A stretch of 64,000 nt of DNA from Phytoactinopolyspora halophila (GCF_003287285.1 NZ_QMIG01000016.1:1-64000); one strand, 5' to 3'. Positions 8,783-17,722 are shown, counted from the stretch's first letter. The notes: generated from the sequence alone by a model not told the origin. Numbers and translations: made by a program.

Positions 8783-9211
8783 ATGAGCACGTTCACCGCA
8801 GCCGAGATCGAGTACGTGCGAAGCCAGCACCTCGGACGCCTCGCCACCGTCGGCGCGGACGGTGCGCCTCATGTCTTACCCGTCGGCGTCTTCTACGATC
8901 CCGAGACCGAAACCATCGTGATTGGCAGCGCCGGGGACATGACTGCCAGCAAGAAGTTTCGCGATGTCCGGAATCGACCTGACGTGGCGTTCGTCGTCGA
9001 CGATCTCGCGGCCGTTGACCCGTGGACTCCGCGCGGCATCGAGATCCGCGGCCGCGCGGAGGCCTTCACAGAGGGTGGTGAGGACATCGGCAAGCGGCTG
9101 GACGCGCCGTTTCCGTTCGACGCGGCATGGATCCGGATCCGACCACGGCGAATCCTGACGTGGGGCATCGACACCGGCTCGTACGAGCACACGGCTCGCA
9201 ACGTCACGTAG
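8783..9211 (+). CDS. PPOX-class F420-dependent oxidoreductase-like protein
   Basis: A 142-residue split-barrel protein of the PPOX class. It begins with the usual helix (AEIEYVRSQHLGRLATVGADGAPHVLPVGV), continues through PETETIVIGS and SKKFRDVRNRPDVAFVVDD, and ends RPRRILTWGID, all typical of actinobacterial F420-binding members. Substrate is unknown. The ATG at 8783 has AAGGAG 7 nt upstream. It stands alone, convergent with the next gene. No promoter is clear in the 200-nt spacer upstream. Confidence 0.85.
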   Translation: MSTFTAAEIEYVRSQHLGRLATVGADGAPHVLPVGVFYDPETETIVIGSAGDMTASKKFRDVRNRPDVAFVVDDLAAVDPWTPRGIEIRGRAEAFTEGGEDIGKRLDAPFPFDAAWIRIRPRRILTWGIDTGSYEHTARNVT

Positions 9212-9223
9212 GTCTGCTATACA

Positions 9224-9679
9224 TCAGAGCGCGTTGATGAAGCGGCGGGCTTCGCGGGCACTCATCCCGGTGCGGTCGCGCAGGAGCTGCATGGCGGCGG
9301 TGCGCTTGACCGGATCTTGCGCGACGAGCGTGTGAAGCCGCTCGAGCAAGTCGTCGTCGATCAACGCGCTCGGTGTCTCTTCACGGGTGGTCGGCGTTTC
9401 GGGGGCGGGGAAGCTCTGGCCGACCATCAAGGCTTGCACGACGAGCGTCGCCTCGTGGGGTGCCAGCTTGGTGGCCTTGCGCAGCATCTTGATCGCATGT
9501 TCGGTATGCCCCCGGGAGGCCAGGGCACGCACGTCTTCCTGGAGTTTGAGACTGAGCTCCACCTCGGGCAGTTCGGTGTGCTCGACCGGTTGGTTACGGC
9601 GATCACCGCTGCGGCGGATGATGATGAAACTGACGACGACAGCGAGGATGATGACGACGACGATGCCAACCTCGAGCAT
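9224..9679 (-). CDS. Membrane-anchored protein with a ribosomal L7/L12 C-terminal-like tail
   Basis: A 151-residue protein. One strong N-terminal membrane segment (about 4-22, VGIVVVIILAVVVSFIII) is followed by a basic stop-transfer RRSGDRR and a cytoplasmic region. The end (MQLLRDRTGMSAREARRFINAL) and a middle copy (AIKMLRKATKLAPHEATLVVQAL) resemble the L7/L12 C-terminal helices seen in small actinobacterial proteins of unknown function. The ATG at 9679 lacks a strong ribosome site, and a TTG two codons upstream is an alternative. No function can be assigned. It is divergent from the peptidase gene. Confidence 0.7.
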   Translation of the reverse strand: MLEVGIVVVIILAVVVSFIIIRRSGDRRNQPVEHTELPEVELSLKLQEDVRALASRGHTEHAIKMLRKATKLAPHEATLVVQALMVGQSFPAPETPTTREETPSALIDDDLLERLHTLVAQDPVKRTAAMQLLRDRTGMSAREARRFINAL

Positions 9680-9753
9680 GATCAAAATGGTAGCCGAACA
9701 CGGGTCTTCTGTGGGTGAGAATGCCGTCTCCGGTACCACGTAGAGTTTGATGC

Positions 9754-10959
9754 ATGCCGGAACGCCATGCCAGCCGTCGTGCCCGACTCGCGGCACACCT
9801 CGCACGTCACGACATCGACGCCGCGCTCGTCACCCGCCTGGTCAACGTCTGCTACCTGACGGGCTTGAACAGCAGCAACGCGGCGGTGCTGCTCGCAGCC
9901 GACGGTACGACGGTGCTGGCGACGGACGCCCGGTACGCGACGGCGGCCGGGGCCGTGGCGCCCGATGTCGAGCTCGTCGTGACCCGGCCGGTTGCCGTGG
10001 AGCTGGCCAAGCGTGCCGCGACCAAGACGATCGCACCGAGCAACGGGGCGACGTCCGGAGGAGCCCGGGTGCGCCGGCTCGCCCTTGAGGCGCACGACGT
10101 CACGCTCGAACAGTCCTCGACGATCCGTTCCGCTCTCGCGGAGCTCGACGAGGGCGGCGAGCACGATGAGCCCGGCGAGCACGGCGACCGGGGCGAGCAC
10201 GGCGAGGCGGCGGGCGATGTCGAGCTGGTCCACCTCGGCCGCGTCGTCGAGGACCTGCGTGCCACCAAGGACGACGCCGAGCTCGATGCCCTGCGCGAGG
10301 CATGCCGGATCTCGTCGGTCGCGTTGGAGGAACTGTTCGCCGCCGGGGGTTTCGTGGGGCGCACCGAGAAGGCGATCGCACGTGATCTGGAATGGCGCAT
10401 GTACGATCACGGCGCCGAAGCGATCGCGTTCGACACCATCGTCGCCTCGGGGCCGAACAGCGCGATACCGCACCATCGGGCCGGGGAACGCCTCGTCGAG
10501 CGTGGCGATCTGCTCAAGATCGATTTTGGTGCGGTCTACCAGGGATACCATGCGGACTGCACTCGCACCTGCGTCGTCGGCGCCGAACCCGCTGCCTGGC
10601 AGCGCGAGATCTATGACATCGTGGCAGCGGCGCAACGGGCCGGACGCGCGGCCCTGATTGCCGGGGCCGAACGCATCGGTGTCGACAATGCCGCACGATC
10701 CGTGATCGACGAGGCTGGCTACGGGGAGAACTTCGGTCACGGCACCGGCCACGGCGTCGGGCTCGAGGTGCACGAGGCGCCGAGCCTCGGGTACTCGGCA
10801 GCAGGTACACTTGCCGGGCGCATGACGGTGACTGTCGAGCCCGGCATCTATCTGCCAGGTTACGGTGGTGTCCGCATCGAGGACACCCTGGTGGTGGGCG
10901 ACGACGGTCCGGAGTTGCTGACACCTGTGACGAAGGAATTGCTCGTCCTCGACGCTTAG
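9754..10959 (+). CDS. M24-family Xaa-Pro peptidase
   Basis: A 401-residue metallopeptidase of the Xaa-Pro aminopeptidase/prolidase branch. The creatinase-like N-domain covers about 1-165 and the pita-bread domain about 172-401. Metal ligands are visible at D257 (KIDFGA), D268 (YHADCTRT), H329 (GHGTGHG), E362 (VEPGIYLPG) and E376 (RIEDT). It likely recycles proline peptides in the cytosol. Residues 132-153 are a hydrophilic EHG/DEPG-rich insert between domains, probably made by slippage at repeated GAGCACG strings. It lies 44 nt upstream of efp, an association common in bacteria, and the two may share a transcript. Confidence 0.92.
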   Translation: MPERHASRRARLAAHLARHDIDAALVTRLVNVCYLTGLNSSNAAVLLAADGTTVLATDARYATAAGAVAPDVELVVTRPVAVELAKRAATKTIAPSNGATSGGARVRRLALEAHDVTLEQSSTIRSALAELDEGGEHDEPGEHGDRGEHGEAAGDVELVHLGRVVEDLRATKDDAELDALREACRISSVALEELFAAGGFVGRTEKAIARDLEWRMYDHGAEAIAFDTIVASGPNSAIPHHRAGERLVERGDLLKIDFGAVYQGYHADCTRTCVVGAEPAAWQREIYDIVAAAQRAGRAALIAGAERIGVDNAARSVIDEAGYGENFGHGTGHGVGLEVHEAPSLGYSAAGTLAGRMTVTVEPGIYLPGYGGVRIEDTLVVGDDGPELLTPVTKELLVLDA

Positions 10960-11003
10960 CGAGTTGCGGGCGGGCTCACGACGACGAAGAGGCACGAGAA
11001 GAC

Positions 11004-11564
11004 GTGGCGACGACCAACGACCTGAAGAACGGCATGGTACTCAACCTGGACGGCCAGCTGTGGACCGTACTGGAGTTCCAGCACGTCAAGCCCGGCAAGG
11101 GTGGCGCGTTCGTGCGCACCAAGCTCAAGCATGTCCTCTCCGGCAAGGTGGTCGACAAGACGTTCAACGCGGGCGTGAAGATCGACACCGCCAATGTCGA
11201 CAAGCGTGAGATGACCTACCTCTACCGTGACGGCGACGACTTCGTTTTCATGGACACCGAGACCTACGAGCAGGTCCACGTCCCCGAACCGACCGTCGGG
11301 AACGCGCAGAATTTCCTGCTGGACAACCACGAGGTCGTCGTCGGGCTGCACGAGGGCGATCCGCTGTTCGTCGAGATGCCGCCATCGGTGGTGCTGACGA
11401 TCGACTACACCGAGCCCGGGGTTCAGGGTGATCGCTCGACCGGAGGCAGCAAGCCAGCGCAGCTGGAGACCGGATACGAGATCTCGGTTCCGCTGTTCAT
11501 CACGACCGGCGAGAAGGTCAAGGTGGACACGCGCGACGGCTCGTACCTCGGCCGCGCGTCCTGA
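11004..11564 (+). CDS. efp: Translation elongation factor P
   Basis: A 186-residue EF-P with three beta-barrel domains. The tip loop in domain I is K-P-G-K-G-G (29-34) with the conserved K32. The C-terminal signature is [20 protein letters not shown]. It relieves ribosome stalling at proline runs. Actinobacterial EF-Ps usually carry P after the loop (PGKGP); here that residue is G34, which is unusual. No EpmA/EpmB modification gene is in the window. The start is GTG with a GAGAAG site upstream. It is followed 12 nt later by nusB. Confidence 0.96.
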   Translation: MATTNDLKNGMVLNLDGQLWTVLEFQHVKPGKGGAFVRTKLKHVLSGKVVDKTFNAGVKIDTANVDKREMTYLYRDGDDFVFMDTETYEQVHVPEPTVGNAQNFLLDNHEVVVGLHEGDPLFVEMPPSVVLTIDYTEPGVQGDRSTGGSKPAQLETGYEISVPLFITTGEKVKVDTRDGSYLGRAS

Positions 11565-11576
11565 CGCGGCGACGTC

Positions 11577-11990
11577 ATGCCAGCCCGCAGCCGTGCCCGT
11601 AAGCGGGCGCTTGACATCCTGTTCGAGTCGGAGCAGCAAGGGCGGCCGCTCGGCTCGACCTTGTCCCGGCACCGGGACACCCCCGAGCGCCCGCTGAACG
11701 AGTACACCGTCACCCTCGTCGAAGGCGTGATCGCGCACCGGGAGCGTATCGACGAGCTGCTGGCGACGTATGCCGAAGGCTGGAGCCTGGAGCGGATGCC
11801 GGCAGTGGACCGCAATGTGTTGCGGATCGGTGCGTACGAGGTTCTGTACTGTGACGACGTTCCCGACCCCGTGGCGATCAGCGAGGCGGTGGCACTGGCG
11901 CGCGACCTGTCAACCGACGAATCTCCCACGTTCGTCAACGGCCTGCTCGCCCGCCTGGCGTCCATCAAGCCGTCCACCCCTTCCGGCTGA
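11577..11990 (+). CDS. nusB: Transcription antitermination factor NusB
   Basis: A 137-residue all-helical protein with the NusB features RSRARKRALDILFESEQQG at the N-terminus, LVEGVIAHRERID, and DRNVLRIGAYEVLY. With NusE (S10) it binds boxA RNA and supports rRNA antitermination and processing. It starts 12 nt after efp, the usual actinobacterial order. It ends 28 nt before a large palindrome that lies between it and the convergent M48 protease gene. Confidence 0.95.
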   Translation: MPARSRARKRALDILFESEQQGRPLGSTLSRHRDTPERPLNEYTVTLVEGVIAHRERIDELLATYAEGWSLERMPAVDRNVLRIGAYEVLYCDDVPDPVAISEAVALARDLSTDESPTFVNGLLARLASIKPSTPSG

Positions 11991-12018
11991 CTCTTCCCGC
12001 TGATCCCGTCCCTCCTCC

Positions 12019-12073
12019 CGCTGATCATGAACACTTGTCGACCTATGAGGTCGACAAGTGTTCATGATCAGCG
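12019..12073. repeat. Palindromic repeat element, copy 1 (perfect 26-bp arms, loop ATG)
   Basis: Arms 12019-12044 and 12048-12073 are perfect reverse complements (outer part CGCTGATCATGAAC, inner part CTTGTCGACCT) around the 3-nt loop ATG. With one mismatch the pairing extends to 12011-12081. It lies between convergent nusB and the M48 gene, so it could act as a bidirectional terminator. The copy at 15187-15247 has the same arms but loop CAT, so it is inserted in the opposite orientation. Confidence 0.95.
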
Positions 12074-12098
12074 AGAGGAGGACGGGGAGAACGGGTGG

Positions 12099-13133
12099 TC
12101 AGGAGGAGCGGCGGCCGAAGACCGAGTCGAAGATCTTGCTGCCGGCATCCTGAGCGCCCCCGGCGACATCGCGCAACACTTTGATCAGCGGATCGGCGCT
12201 GCGATTCCACGATTCCTGGTACGACTTCGCCGCGTTGCGCGCCTCCTGGCTGATGGACGCGTCCTGGTCCTCGCTGCGCCGCGGGTAGTCGCCGGCGAGG
12301 ATGCGGCTGTACTCGCCGGAGCTCGCCCAATGGTCGAGCTCCGCGAGCCGGACCACCGCTTGCGGATGGCTGCGGCCGATCAAGCTGAGCAGCTTGAGCA
12401 AACCGTCCCGGGCGTCCTCGGCGGCATCGTACTCGCGGGCCTGTTCGTGGAACGCGTCGACGTCCATCTGCGCCAGCCGGGAACCACCGGCCAGCTTCAT
12501 CAGCGTGCGCTTGGCGGCGTCGGGATCTTGCAGGGTGAGCAGGCCCGCACGGTCGCACGAGAGTTCGGATTTGCGTTGCCACTCCTCGAGCGCCAGCACG
12601 ATCGCCCGCAATCCGAAGTATCCGAGGGGCAGCCAGGCCACCCGCGTCGCGAGATTGGTCAAGGCGAGCAGCAGCGTGCGGTAGATCGCGTGGCCGGAGA
12701 GGATGTGCCCCACCTCGTGTCCCACGACGAAACGCCGCTCCTCGGCGTCGAGCATGTCGAACATTCCCGTACTGACCACGATGAACGGCCGGTCCTTGCC
12801 GATGGCCATCGCGCGGGGCTGCGGATCGAGCATGACGTAAAGGTCGGGGACCTGAGAAAGATCCAGGATGTGCGCTGCGTCGACGACATCTTGATGCACG
12901 TCGGCGAACTGGGTCTCGCCGACGCGTACGGTACCGGAGAGGAAGTGCAGCCGCAGGGCGCGCTCGCTGAAGAGCCCGGCCATCTTCTTGAGCACGGTGT
13001 CGAATCCGCGCAGTGACCGCAACGCGACAAGAGCACCGCGATCCGCAGGATGCTCGTACGCGCGGGCGCTGATGTCGGGGAACCGGACACGGGTGCGATC
13101 GGGCGTTGTGGCCATACGAGCCATCGTATGCAT
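12099..13133 (-). CDS. M48-family (HtpX-like) zinc metalloprotease
   Basis: A 344-residue protein with the gluzincin motif HEVGH (139-143, FVVGHEVGHILSGH) and a downstream metal-ligand Glu region (KSELSCDRAG). A hydrophobic stretch after the motif (LLLALTNLATRVAWLPLGYFG) probably inserts in the membrane. Family role: membrane-associated proteolytic quality control. The C-terminal 60 residues are hydrophilic and Ser/Arg/Asp-rich. Start choice is uncertain: 13133 has GGGGAA upstream, while 13124 and 13115 are also in frame. It is convergent with nusB and divergent from the ABC operon. Confidence 0.85.
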   Translation of the reverse strand: MHTMARMATTPDRTRVRFPDISARAYEHPADRGALVALRSLRGFDTVLKKMAGLFSERALRLHFLSGTVRVGETQFADVHQDVVDAAHILDLSQVPDLYVMLDPQPRAMAIGKDRPFIVVSTGMFDMLDAEERRFVVGHEVGHILSGHAIYRTLLLALTNLATRVAWLPLGYFGLRAIVLALEEWQRKSELSCDRAGLLTLQDPDAAKRTLMKLAGGSRLAQMDVDAFHEQAREYDAAEDARDGLLKLLSLIGRSHPQAVVRLAELDHWASSGEYSRILAGDYPRRSEDQDASISQEARNAAKSYQESWNRSADPLIKVLRDVAGGAQDAGSKIFDSVFGRRSS

Positions 13134-13327
13134 ATCCGGTTCCCCGTGGGCCCCGACGGTGGGCACGTTCTGCGAGAAGCGTCCTGGGGTGCACCGATGA
13201 CATTTGTCATGGCGACGGCGTGCGGAATCCATCGGAACCGATGCCGGAAGAAACCAGCGAGGTGGGCGCGCACGCCCCACGATGGAGATGTCCGCAAAAC
13301 GAAAGACGCTCACGGGAGGGAGGCGCG

Positions 13328-14320
13328 GTGAGCAACGTCATCGACGTCGAAGATCTGAGCCGCCGCTACGCCGGCGGTTTCGAAGCCGTGCGCGAGGTTT
13401 CCTTCTCGGTTCGGCGGGGTGAGCTGTTCGCGCTACTGGGGACCAACGGGGCGGGAAAGACGTCCACCCTGGAAGTCCTCGAAGGGCTCGCCGAACCGAG
13501 CGGAGGCCGGGTGCGCGTACTCGGTTTCGATCCTGGCAGGGCGCGCGCGAGCGTGCGCCCCCGGATCGGGATCATGCTCCAGGAGGGCGGATTTCCGGGT
13601 GACTTGACGGTTGACGAGACCGCACGCATGTGGGCGGGCACGTTGACGTCGAGCCGGCCGGTCGGCGAGGCGTTGGAGATGGTCGAGCTCGCCCATCGCT
13701 CGAAGGTCGCGGTCGCGCAGCTTTCCGGTGGGGAACGGCGACGGCTGGATCTGGCGCTGGCCGTGCTCGGCCGCCCGGAGGTGTTGTTCCTCGACGAGCC
13801 GACCACCGGCCTGGACCCGGAGAGCCGGCAGAACACCTGGCGGCTGGTCCGCCGGCTGCTGGAGGGTGGTACGAGCGTCTTGCTGACCACGCACTACCTC
13901 GACGAGGCCGAGACGCTCGCCGATCGGCTGGCCATCATGCACGAGGGGCGGATCGTCCGGGAAGGAACGGTATCCGAGGTGGTTGCCTCCCAGCCGGCGA
14001 CGATCTCGTTCGCGTCGGGCGGGAGCGGCGGCGATCCGCAGCTACCGCCGCTCGACGGGGCGCGCATCGTCATGTCCGGCGGGCGGACCGTCATCGAGAC
14101 GGAGCACCTGCAACAGACCCTGACCCGCCTGCTGGTGTGGGCGGAGGAGCATCGGGTCGAGCTGCCCGAGCTCGCGGCGCGTCCGGCCTCACTCGAGCAG
14201 GTTTTCCTGGCCGTGGCCGAGCATGGTGACGGATCGCCGCCGGCCGGTTCCGGGGATGCCGAGCTGCGGGCCGAGACGCTGACGGGCGCGCCCGGGACAT
14301 CTCCCGGGACGGGGAGGTGA
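13328..14320 (+). CDS. ABC transporter ATP-binding protein (DrrA/NodI type)
   Basis: A 330-residue ABC-2-type ATPase. It has Walker A GTNGAGKTS, the Q-loop in IMLQEGGF, signature LSGGERRR, Walker B VLFLDEPTTGLDPE, and H-loop TTHYLDEAE. A C-terminal extension of about 100 residues follows, as in antibiotic or lipid exporters. It pairs with the membrane protein at 14326. The GTG start at 13328 has GGGAGG about 8 nt upstream. The kinase/regulator pair that follows (15271-17309) suggests the DesKR-like ABC arrangement in which a two-component system controls the pump. The exported substrate cannot be told. Confidence 0.92.
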   Translation: MSNVIDVEDLSRRYAGGFEAVREVSFSVRRGELFALLGTNGAGKTSTLEVLEGLAEPSGGRVRVLGFDPGRARASVRPRIGIMLQEGGFPGDLTVDETARMWAGTLTSSRPVGEALEMVELAHRSKVAVAQLSGGERRRLDLALAVLGRPEVLFLDEPTTGLDPESRQNTWRLVRRLLEGGTSVLLTTHYLDEAETLADRLAIMHEGRIVREGTVSEVVASQPATISFASGGSGGDPQLPPLDGARIVMSGGRTVIETEHLQQTLTRLLVWAEEHRVELPELAARPASLEQVFLAVAEHGDGSPPAGSGDAELRAETLTGAPGTSPGTGR

Positions 14321-14325
14321 CGACG

Positions 14326-15177
14326 ATGAGCACACAGGCATTCCATGGCACGGACGGCGCACCTCGCGACGTCGACGGCCGGGCGGGCCGGCTTCGGGGC
14401 ACGTTCCGCCGCGTCTGGTCGCTGACACGTGCCGAGGTGACGCTGCTGTCGCGGAACCGCACGGCGTTGCTCGTGGCGCTGGTCTTTCCCGTGCTCTCCG
14501 TTCTGGCGCTGCTGACCTTCGACCTCGAGGAAGGTGATGCGGCCGGTACCGGAGCGCTGACCGTCATCATGTTCGTCGGTGTGGCCTTGCTGTACATCGT
14601 GTACTACAACCTGGTCAGCACCTACGTCGCCCGGCGCGAGGACCTGGTCCTGAAGCGGCTGCGTACCGGCGAGCTCTCGGACCCGGAGATCCTTGCAGGA
14701 GCGGCCATGCCGGCGGTGCTGCTCGCCGCGGGGCAGATCGCCGTGGCGGTCGGGGCAGCGTTGACGTTCTTGGATCTGGAGGCGCCGGTCAACGTCGTGC
14801 TCGTCGCCGGTGCGGTCGTCGGCGGAGTCGTGCTGTTCGCGCTTCTCGCGGCGGCGACGACCAAGATCACGCGGAATGCGGAGATGGCCCAGATGAGTAC
14901 CATGCCCGTCTTCATCGTCTGTCTGATCTTTTCGGGCATGGTGGCGCCCCTCGACGCGTTCAGCGACCGGGTGGCCGACATCGCGCAGTTCGTCCCGCTG
15001 ACTCCGGTGATCGATCTGACGCGGCTCGGGCTTCTGGGTACCACTGGCACCGAACCCGCGGTGGGATTCACCGAGAGTTTCGCCGAGGCAGTCACGCCGG
15101 CGGCGATACTGGCGCTGTGGATCGCGATCGGATACGCGGCGACGCGCCGCTGGTTCCGCTGGGAGCCCCGCCGCTGA
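14326..15177 (+). CDS. ABC-2 type transporter permease
   Basis: A 283-residue membrane protein with six predicted helices (for example ALLVALVFPVLSVLALL, LTVIMFVGVALLYIVYY and VNVVLVAGAVVGGVVLFALL) and an ABC-2 signature region around FIVCLIFSGMVAPLDAF. A long N-terminal cytoplasmic stretch precedes the first helix. The ATG at 14326 has GGGGAGG 8 nt upstream; a GTG at 14317 lies too close to that site. It is partner of the ATPase at 13328. It ends 9 nt before a palindromic repeat element that separates it from the sensor kinase. Confidence 0.9.
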   Translation: MSTQAFHGTDGAPRDVDGRAGRLRGTFRRVWSLTRAEVTLLSRNRTALLVALVFPVLSVLALLTFDLEEGDAAGTGALTVIMFVGVALLYIVYYNLVSTYVARREDLVLKRLRTGELSDPEILAGAAMPAVLLAAGQIAVAVGAALTFLDLEAPVNVVLVAGAVVGGVVLFALLAAATTKITRNAEMAQMSTMPVFIVCLIFSGMVAPLDAFSDRVADIAQFVPLTPVIDLTRLGLLGTTGTEPAVGFTESFAEAVTPAAILALWIAIGYAATRRWFRWEPRR

Positions 15178-15186
15178 CCCCGCCCC

Positions 15187-15247
15187 CTCCGCTGATCATG
15201 AACACTTGTCGACCTCATAGGTCGACAAGTGTTCATGATCAGCGGAG
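15187..15247. repeat. Palindromic repeat element, copy 2 (29-bp arms, loop CAT)
   Basis: Arms 15187-15215 and 15219-15247 are perfect reverse complements around CAT. The core is the same as at 12019-12073 but read in the opposite orientation. It lies between the permease and the kinase, in what is usually one operon. A possible -10 (TATCCT, 15250-15255) follows directly, so the element may separate two transcription units. Confidence 0.95.
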
Positions 15248-15270
15248 AGTATCCTGAGAGGCTCGGTGAC

Positions 15271-16638
15271 ATGATGGCGATGACGGGGTTGGTGGCGCGC
15301 TGGCACGAGCGCGGCAGTGCCGAACGAGTTGACCTTTACACGCGCCTGTCGCTCTACGCGCTGTACGCCCTCGAACTGCCGTTGGCGCTCATGATCGTCA
15401 ACGCCGCCGACCGGGCCGACGACGCGGCGGCGATCACGTTCGCGTGCCTGGCCGGAGCACAGGCGGTGACCGGCGTCGTCGTCCTTCGCCGGGGCCTGGG
15501 CTGGTTCCTGGGTACGCGCACGTGGCCGGTGCGGATGGTCGCGGTGAGCGGCATCCTCGCCGTCGCCGGGGCGCTGGCGGGAATCATCGCCTTTCCCTTC
15601 ACCGCGGGTGGTGCCGACAATCCCGGCCAGGGCGACGCCCTGGCGCTGGTCACGATCTTCTTTCTCGTCATGCTCACGCCACGGCTGTCGATGCGGTGGC
15701 TCCTGCTGCCGACCGGCGCGCTGGCGGCGGTGGTTGGTGTGGCGATGTTGCTCACGGGTTCGCCGGTACGCGCCGCAGCGGGCGTGGCGCTGGCATGCGT
15801 GATCGGCGGGATCGCCGGCGGGTTCGGATTCCGGACGTCGATCTGGATCCTGGGCATCGTCTGGGAGCTGGAACGCTCGCGCGGGGCGCAAGCACGGCTG
15901 GCCGTGGCGGAGGAGCGCCTGCGAATCGCCCGGGATCTGCACGACGTCATCGGGCGCAACCTGGCGGTGATCGCGTTGAAGAGCGAGCTGGGGGCGCAGC
16001 TCGCTCGTCGCGGGAGGGACGAGGCGGCCGACGAGATGCTGGAGGTTCACCGGATCGCTCAGGAGTCGCTGCGTGAGGTACGGGAGGTGGTCCGCGGGTA
16101 CCGCAGCGCCGACTTGCCCGCCGAGCTGGACGGGGCCCGTGCCGTGTTGCGCTCGGCCGGTGTACGCACCCGTGTGCTCGGGGACGGAGCGGACCTGCCG
16201 GCTGGCGCGCAGGCGGCGCTGGCGTGGGTGGTGCGGGAGGGGACGACCAACATCTTGCGGCACAGCGATGCGAGCGAATGCACGATCACCGTCGACATCG
16301 ACGATCCGGCGGGCAGCGCGGAGAGCCGAGCGCGCGATGCCGGCGACGCGTCGGATGCGGGGGCGAACACGGGGGCACCGGCTGGGACGGCGATAGTGAC
16401 GATGGAGAACGACGGCGTGGCCGCCTGGCACTCTGAGGCCGTGGCTGACCTGGGCAGCGGGCTACGTGGCCTGGCCGAACGGCTGGGCGAGGTGAACGGG
16501 TCGCTCGAGGCGCGCCGGGTGAGCGGGGACCGGTTCGTGTTGCGCGCGCGGGTTCCGCGGGAGGTGCGCCCGATCTCCGGCGGCGAGTCCAGCGTGCACG
16601 GGGGCGGGTCCGGCGTGGAAGGGATGGACGCGGGATGA
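15271..16638 (+). CDS. DesK/NarL-type sensor histidine kinase
   Basis: A 455-residue kinase. About six membrane helices (roughly 25-195) form the sensor. They are followed by a HisKA_3 dimerisation helix with phospho-acceptor H224 (IARDLHDVIGRN) and an HATPase_c domain (REGTTNILRHSDA as N-box; GSGLRGLAERL as G-box). Residues about 345-370 are an Ala/Gly/Asp-rich insert. The ATG at 15271 has AGAGG 9 nt upstream; an in-frame GTG at 15229 lies inside the palindrome and is unlikely. It overlaps the response regulator by ATGA. It probably senses membrane or drug stress and controls the neighbouring ABC pump. Confidence 0.9.
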   Translation: MMAMTGLVARWHERGSAERVDLYTRLSLYALYALELPLALMIVNAADRADDAAAITFACLAGAQAVTGVVVLRRGLGWFLGTRTWPVRMVAVSGILAVAGALAGIIAFPFTAGGADNPGQGDALALVTIFFLVMLTPRLSMRWLLLPTGALAAVVGVAMLLTGSPVRAAAGVALACVIGGIAGGFGFRTSIWILGIVWELERSRGAQARLAVAEERLRIARDLHDVIGRNLAVIALKSELGAQLARRGRDEAADEMLEVHRIAQESLREVREVVRGYRSADLPAELDGARAVLRSAGVRTRVLGDGADLPAGAQAALAWVVREGTTNILRHSDASECTITVDIDDPAGSAESRARDAGDASDAGANTGAPAGTAIVTMENDGVAAWHSEAVADLGSGLRGLAERLGEVNGSLEARRVSGDRFVLRARVPREVRPISGGESSVHGGGSGVEGMDAG

Positions 16639-17309
16639 GTGCGGACGGGCCGAGCGGCGGGCGAGCGGACCCGGAACGGCAGCTCCACGAGGATGTGCCG
16701 TCCACGGTGCGCGTGTTGCTGGCCGACGACGAGAATCTGGTCCGTACAGCCATGCGAGCGCTGCTGGCGCTGGAGGACGACATCGATGTCGTCGCCGAGG
16801 CCGCTTCGGGCGACGAGGCGCTCGCGATGGCGCGGGCACACCGGCCCGACGTGGCGGTGCTCGACTTGCAGATGCCGGACATGGATGGCATCGCGGTGGC
16901 CGAGACGCTGCACGAGGAGCTGGAGTCCTGCTCGACGATGATCGTGACCAGCCACGGCCGCCCGGGGTATCTGAAGCGCGCGCTCTCCGCCGGGGTGCGG
17001 GGGTTCGTGCCCAAGACCGTTTCCGGTCAAGTGCTGGCCGACGTCGTGCGCACGCTGCACGGCGGCGGGCGCTATGTCGACCCGGAGCTAGCCGCCGAGG
17101 CGATCGCGGCCGGTGACAGCCCGCTCACGCCGCGTGAGGCGGATGTGCTCGAACTCGCCGCCGACGGCGCACCGATCGAAGAGATCGCCCCTCGCGTGGC
17201 GCTCTCGCCGGGAACGGTACGCAACTACCTGTCCTCGATCGCGGCCAAGCTCGGCGCGGCGAACCGGCACGAGGCGGTGCACATCGCCCGTCGCCACGGC
17301 TGGATCTAG
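16635..17309 (+). CDS. NarL/DesR-family response regulator
   Basis: A 224-residue regulator. The receiver domain (about 25-145) has acidic pocket D31/D32, phospho-acceptor D77 (VAVLDLQMPDMDG) and K127 (FVPKTVSG). A LuxR-type helix-turn-helix follows (about 160-222, LTPREADVLELAADGAPIEE and LSPGTVRNYLSS). It has about 23 extra N-terminal residues. It is translationally coupled to the kinase. The target is probably the ABC operon just upstream. Confidence 0.93.
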   Translation: MSADGPSGGRADPERQLHEDVPSTVRVLLADDENLVRTAMRALLALEDDIDVVAEAASGDEALAMARAHRPDVAVLDLQMPDMDGIAVAETLHEELESCSTMIVTSHGRPGYLKRALSAGVRGFVPKTVSGQVLADVVRTLHGGGRYVDPELAAEAIAAGDSPLTPREADVLELAADGAPIEEIAPRVALSPGTVRNYLSSIAAKLGAANRHEAVHIARRHGWI

Positions 17310-17386
17310 CGATCGGCCCCGATGATTGATTCCTTGGACGTTGTCCTCGTGTTGTCCCGGGTGGTGCCGGAGCCGGCGCGCGGCGC

Positions 17387-17462
17387 GCCGACTTCGATGC
17401 CGAAACGTGCAACTATTCGCCGATCTGGCGCTGTTTCCGCGTGTGTGGGTATCGAAGTCGGC
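17387..17462. repeat. Nested inverted repeat with 12-bp ends
   Basis: Outer arms GCCGACTTCGAT (17387-17398) and ATCGAAGTCGGC (17451-17462) are perfect. Inside are GAAAC/GTTTC and a CGCC-GATCT-GGCG hairpin, so the 76-nt unit is symmetric at three levels. It lies in the 413-nt spacer 17310-17722, where no gene is evident. It could be a terminator/attenuator for the second ABC operon or a small non-autonomous repeat. Confidence 0.7.
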
Positions 17463-17722
17463 CGCGGTCGAGCGGCGCCGGGTGCCACCAGCGTATCGGC
17501 ACCGACGAGAGCACCGACGAAAGTCGATGTGCGGACCGCCGAAGGTGGCGTATGTCGACAGCTCACCGTGGTCCTTCGACGGTCCCGGATATCCGCGCCC
17601 AGTACGACGTTTTCGCAGGTCTGGCGGCTCTAGCGTGGATGTACGGGCCCGGTCGGCCGGGTGCCTTCCGGCACGGCCGGGTCCGGCCAACGACATCGAC
17701 CACGGTTGAGAGGACGATCCAG

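Noticed and set aside
12019-15247. Composite transposon bounded by the two palindromes
   Set aside because: There is no transposase or target duplication, and the enclosed genes look like ordinary chromosomal genes in normal context.
15229-15270. Upstream GTG start for the sensor kinase
   Set aside because: It lies inside the palindrome arm and lacks a ribosome site; the ATG at 15271 has AGAGG.
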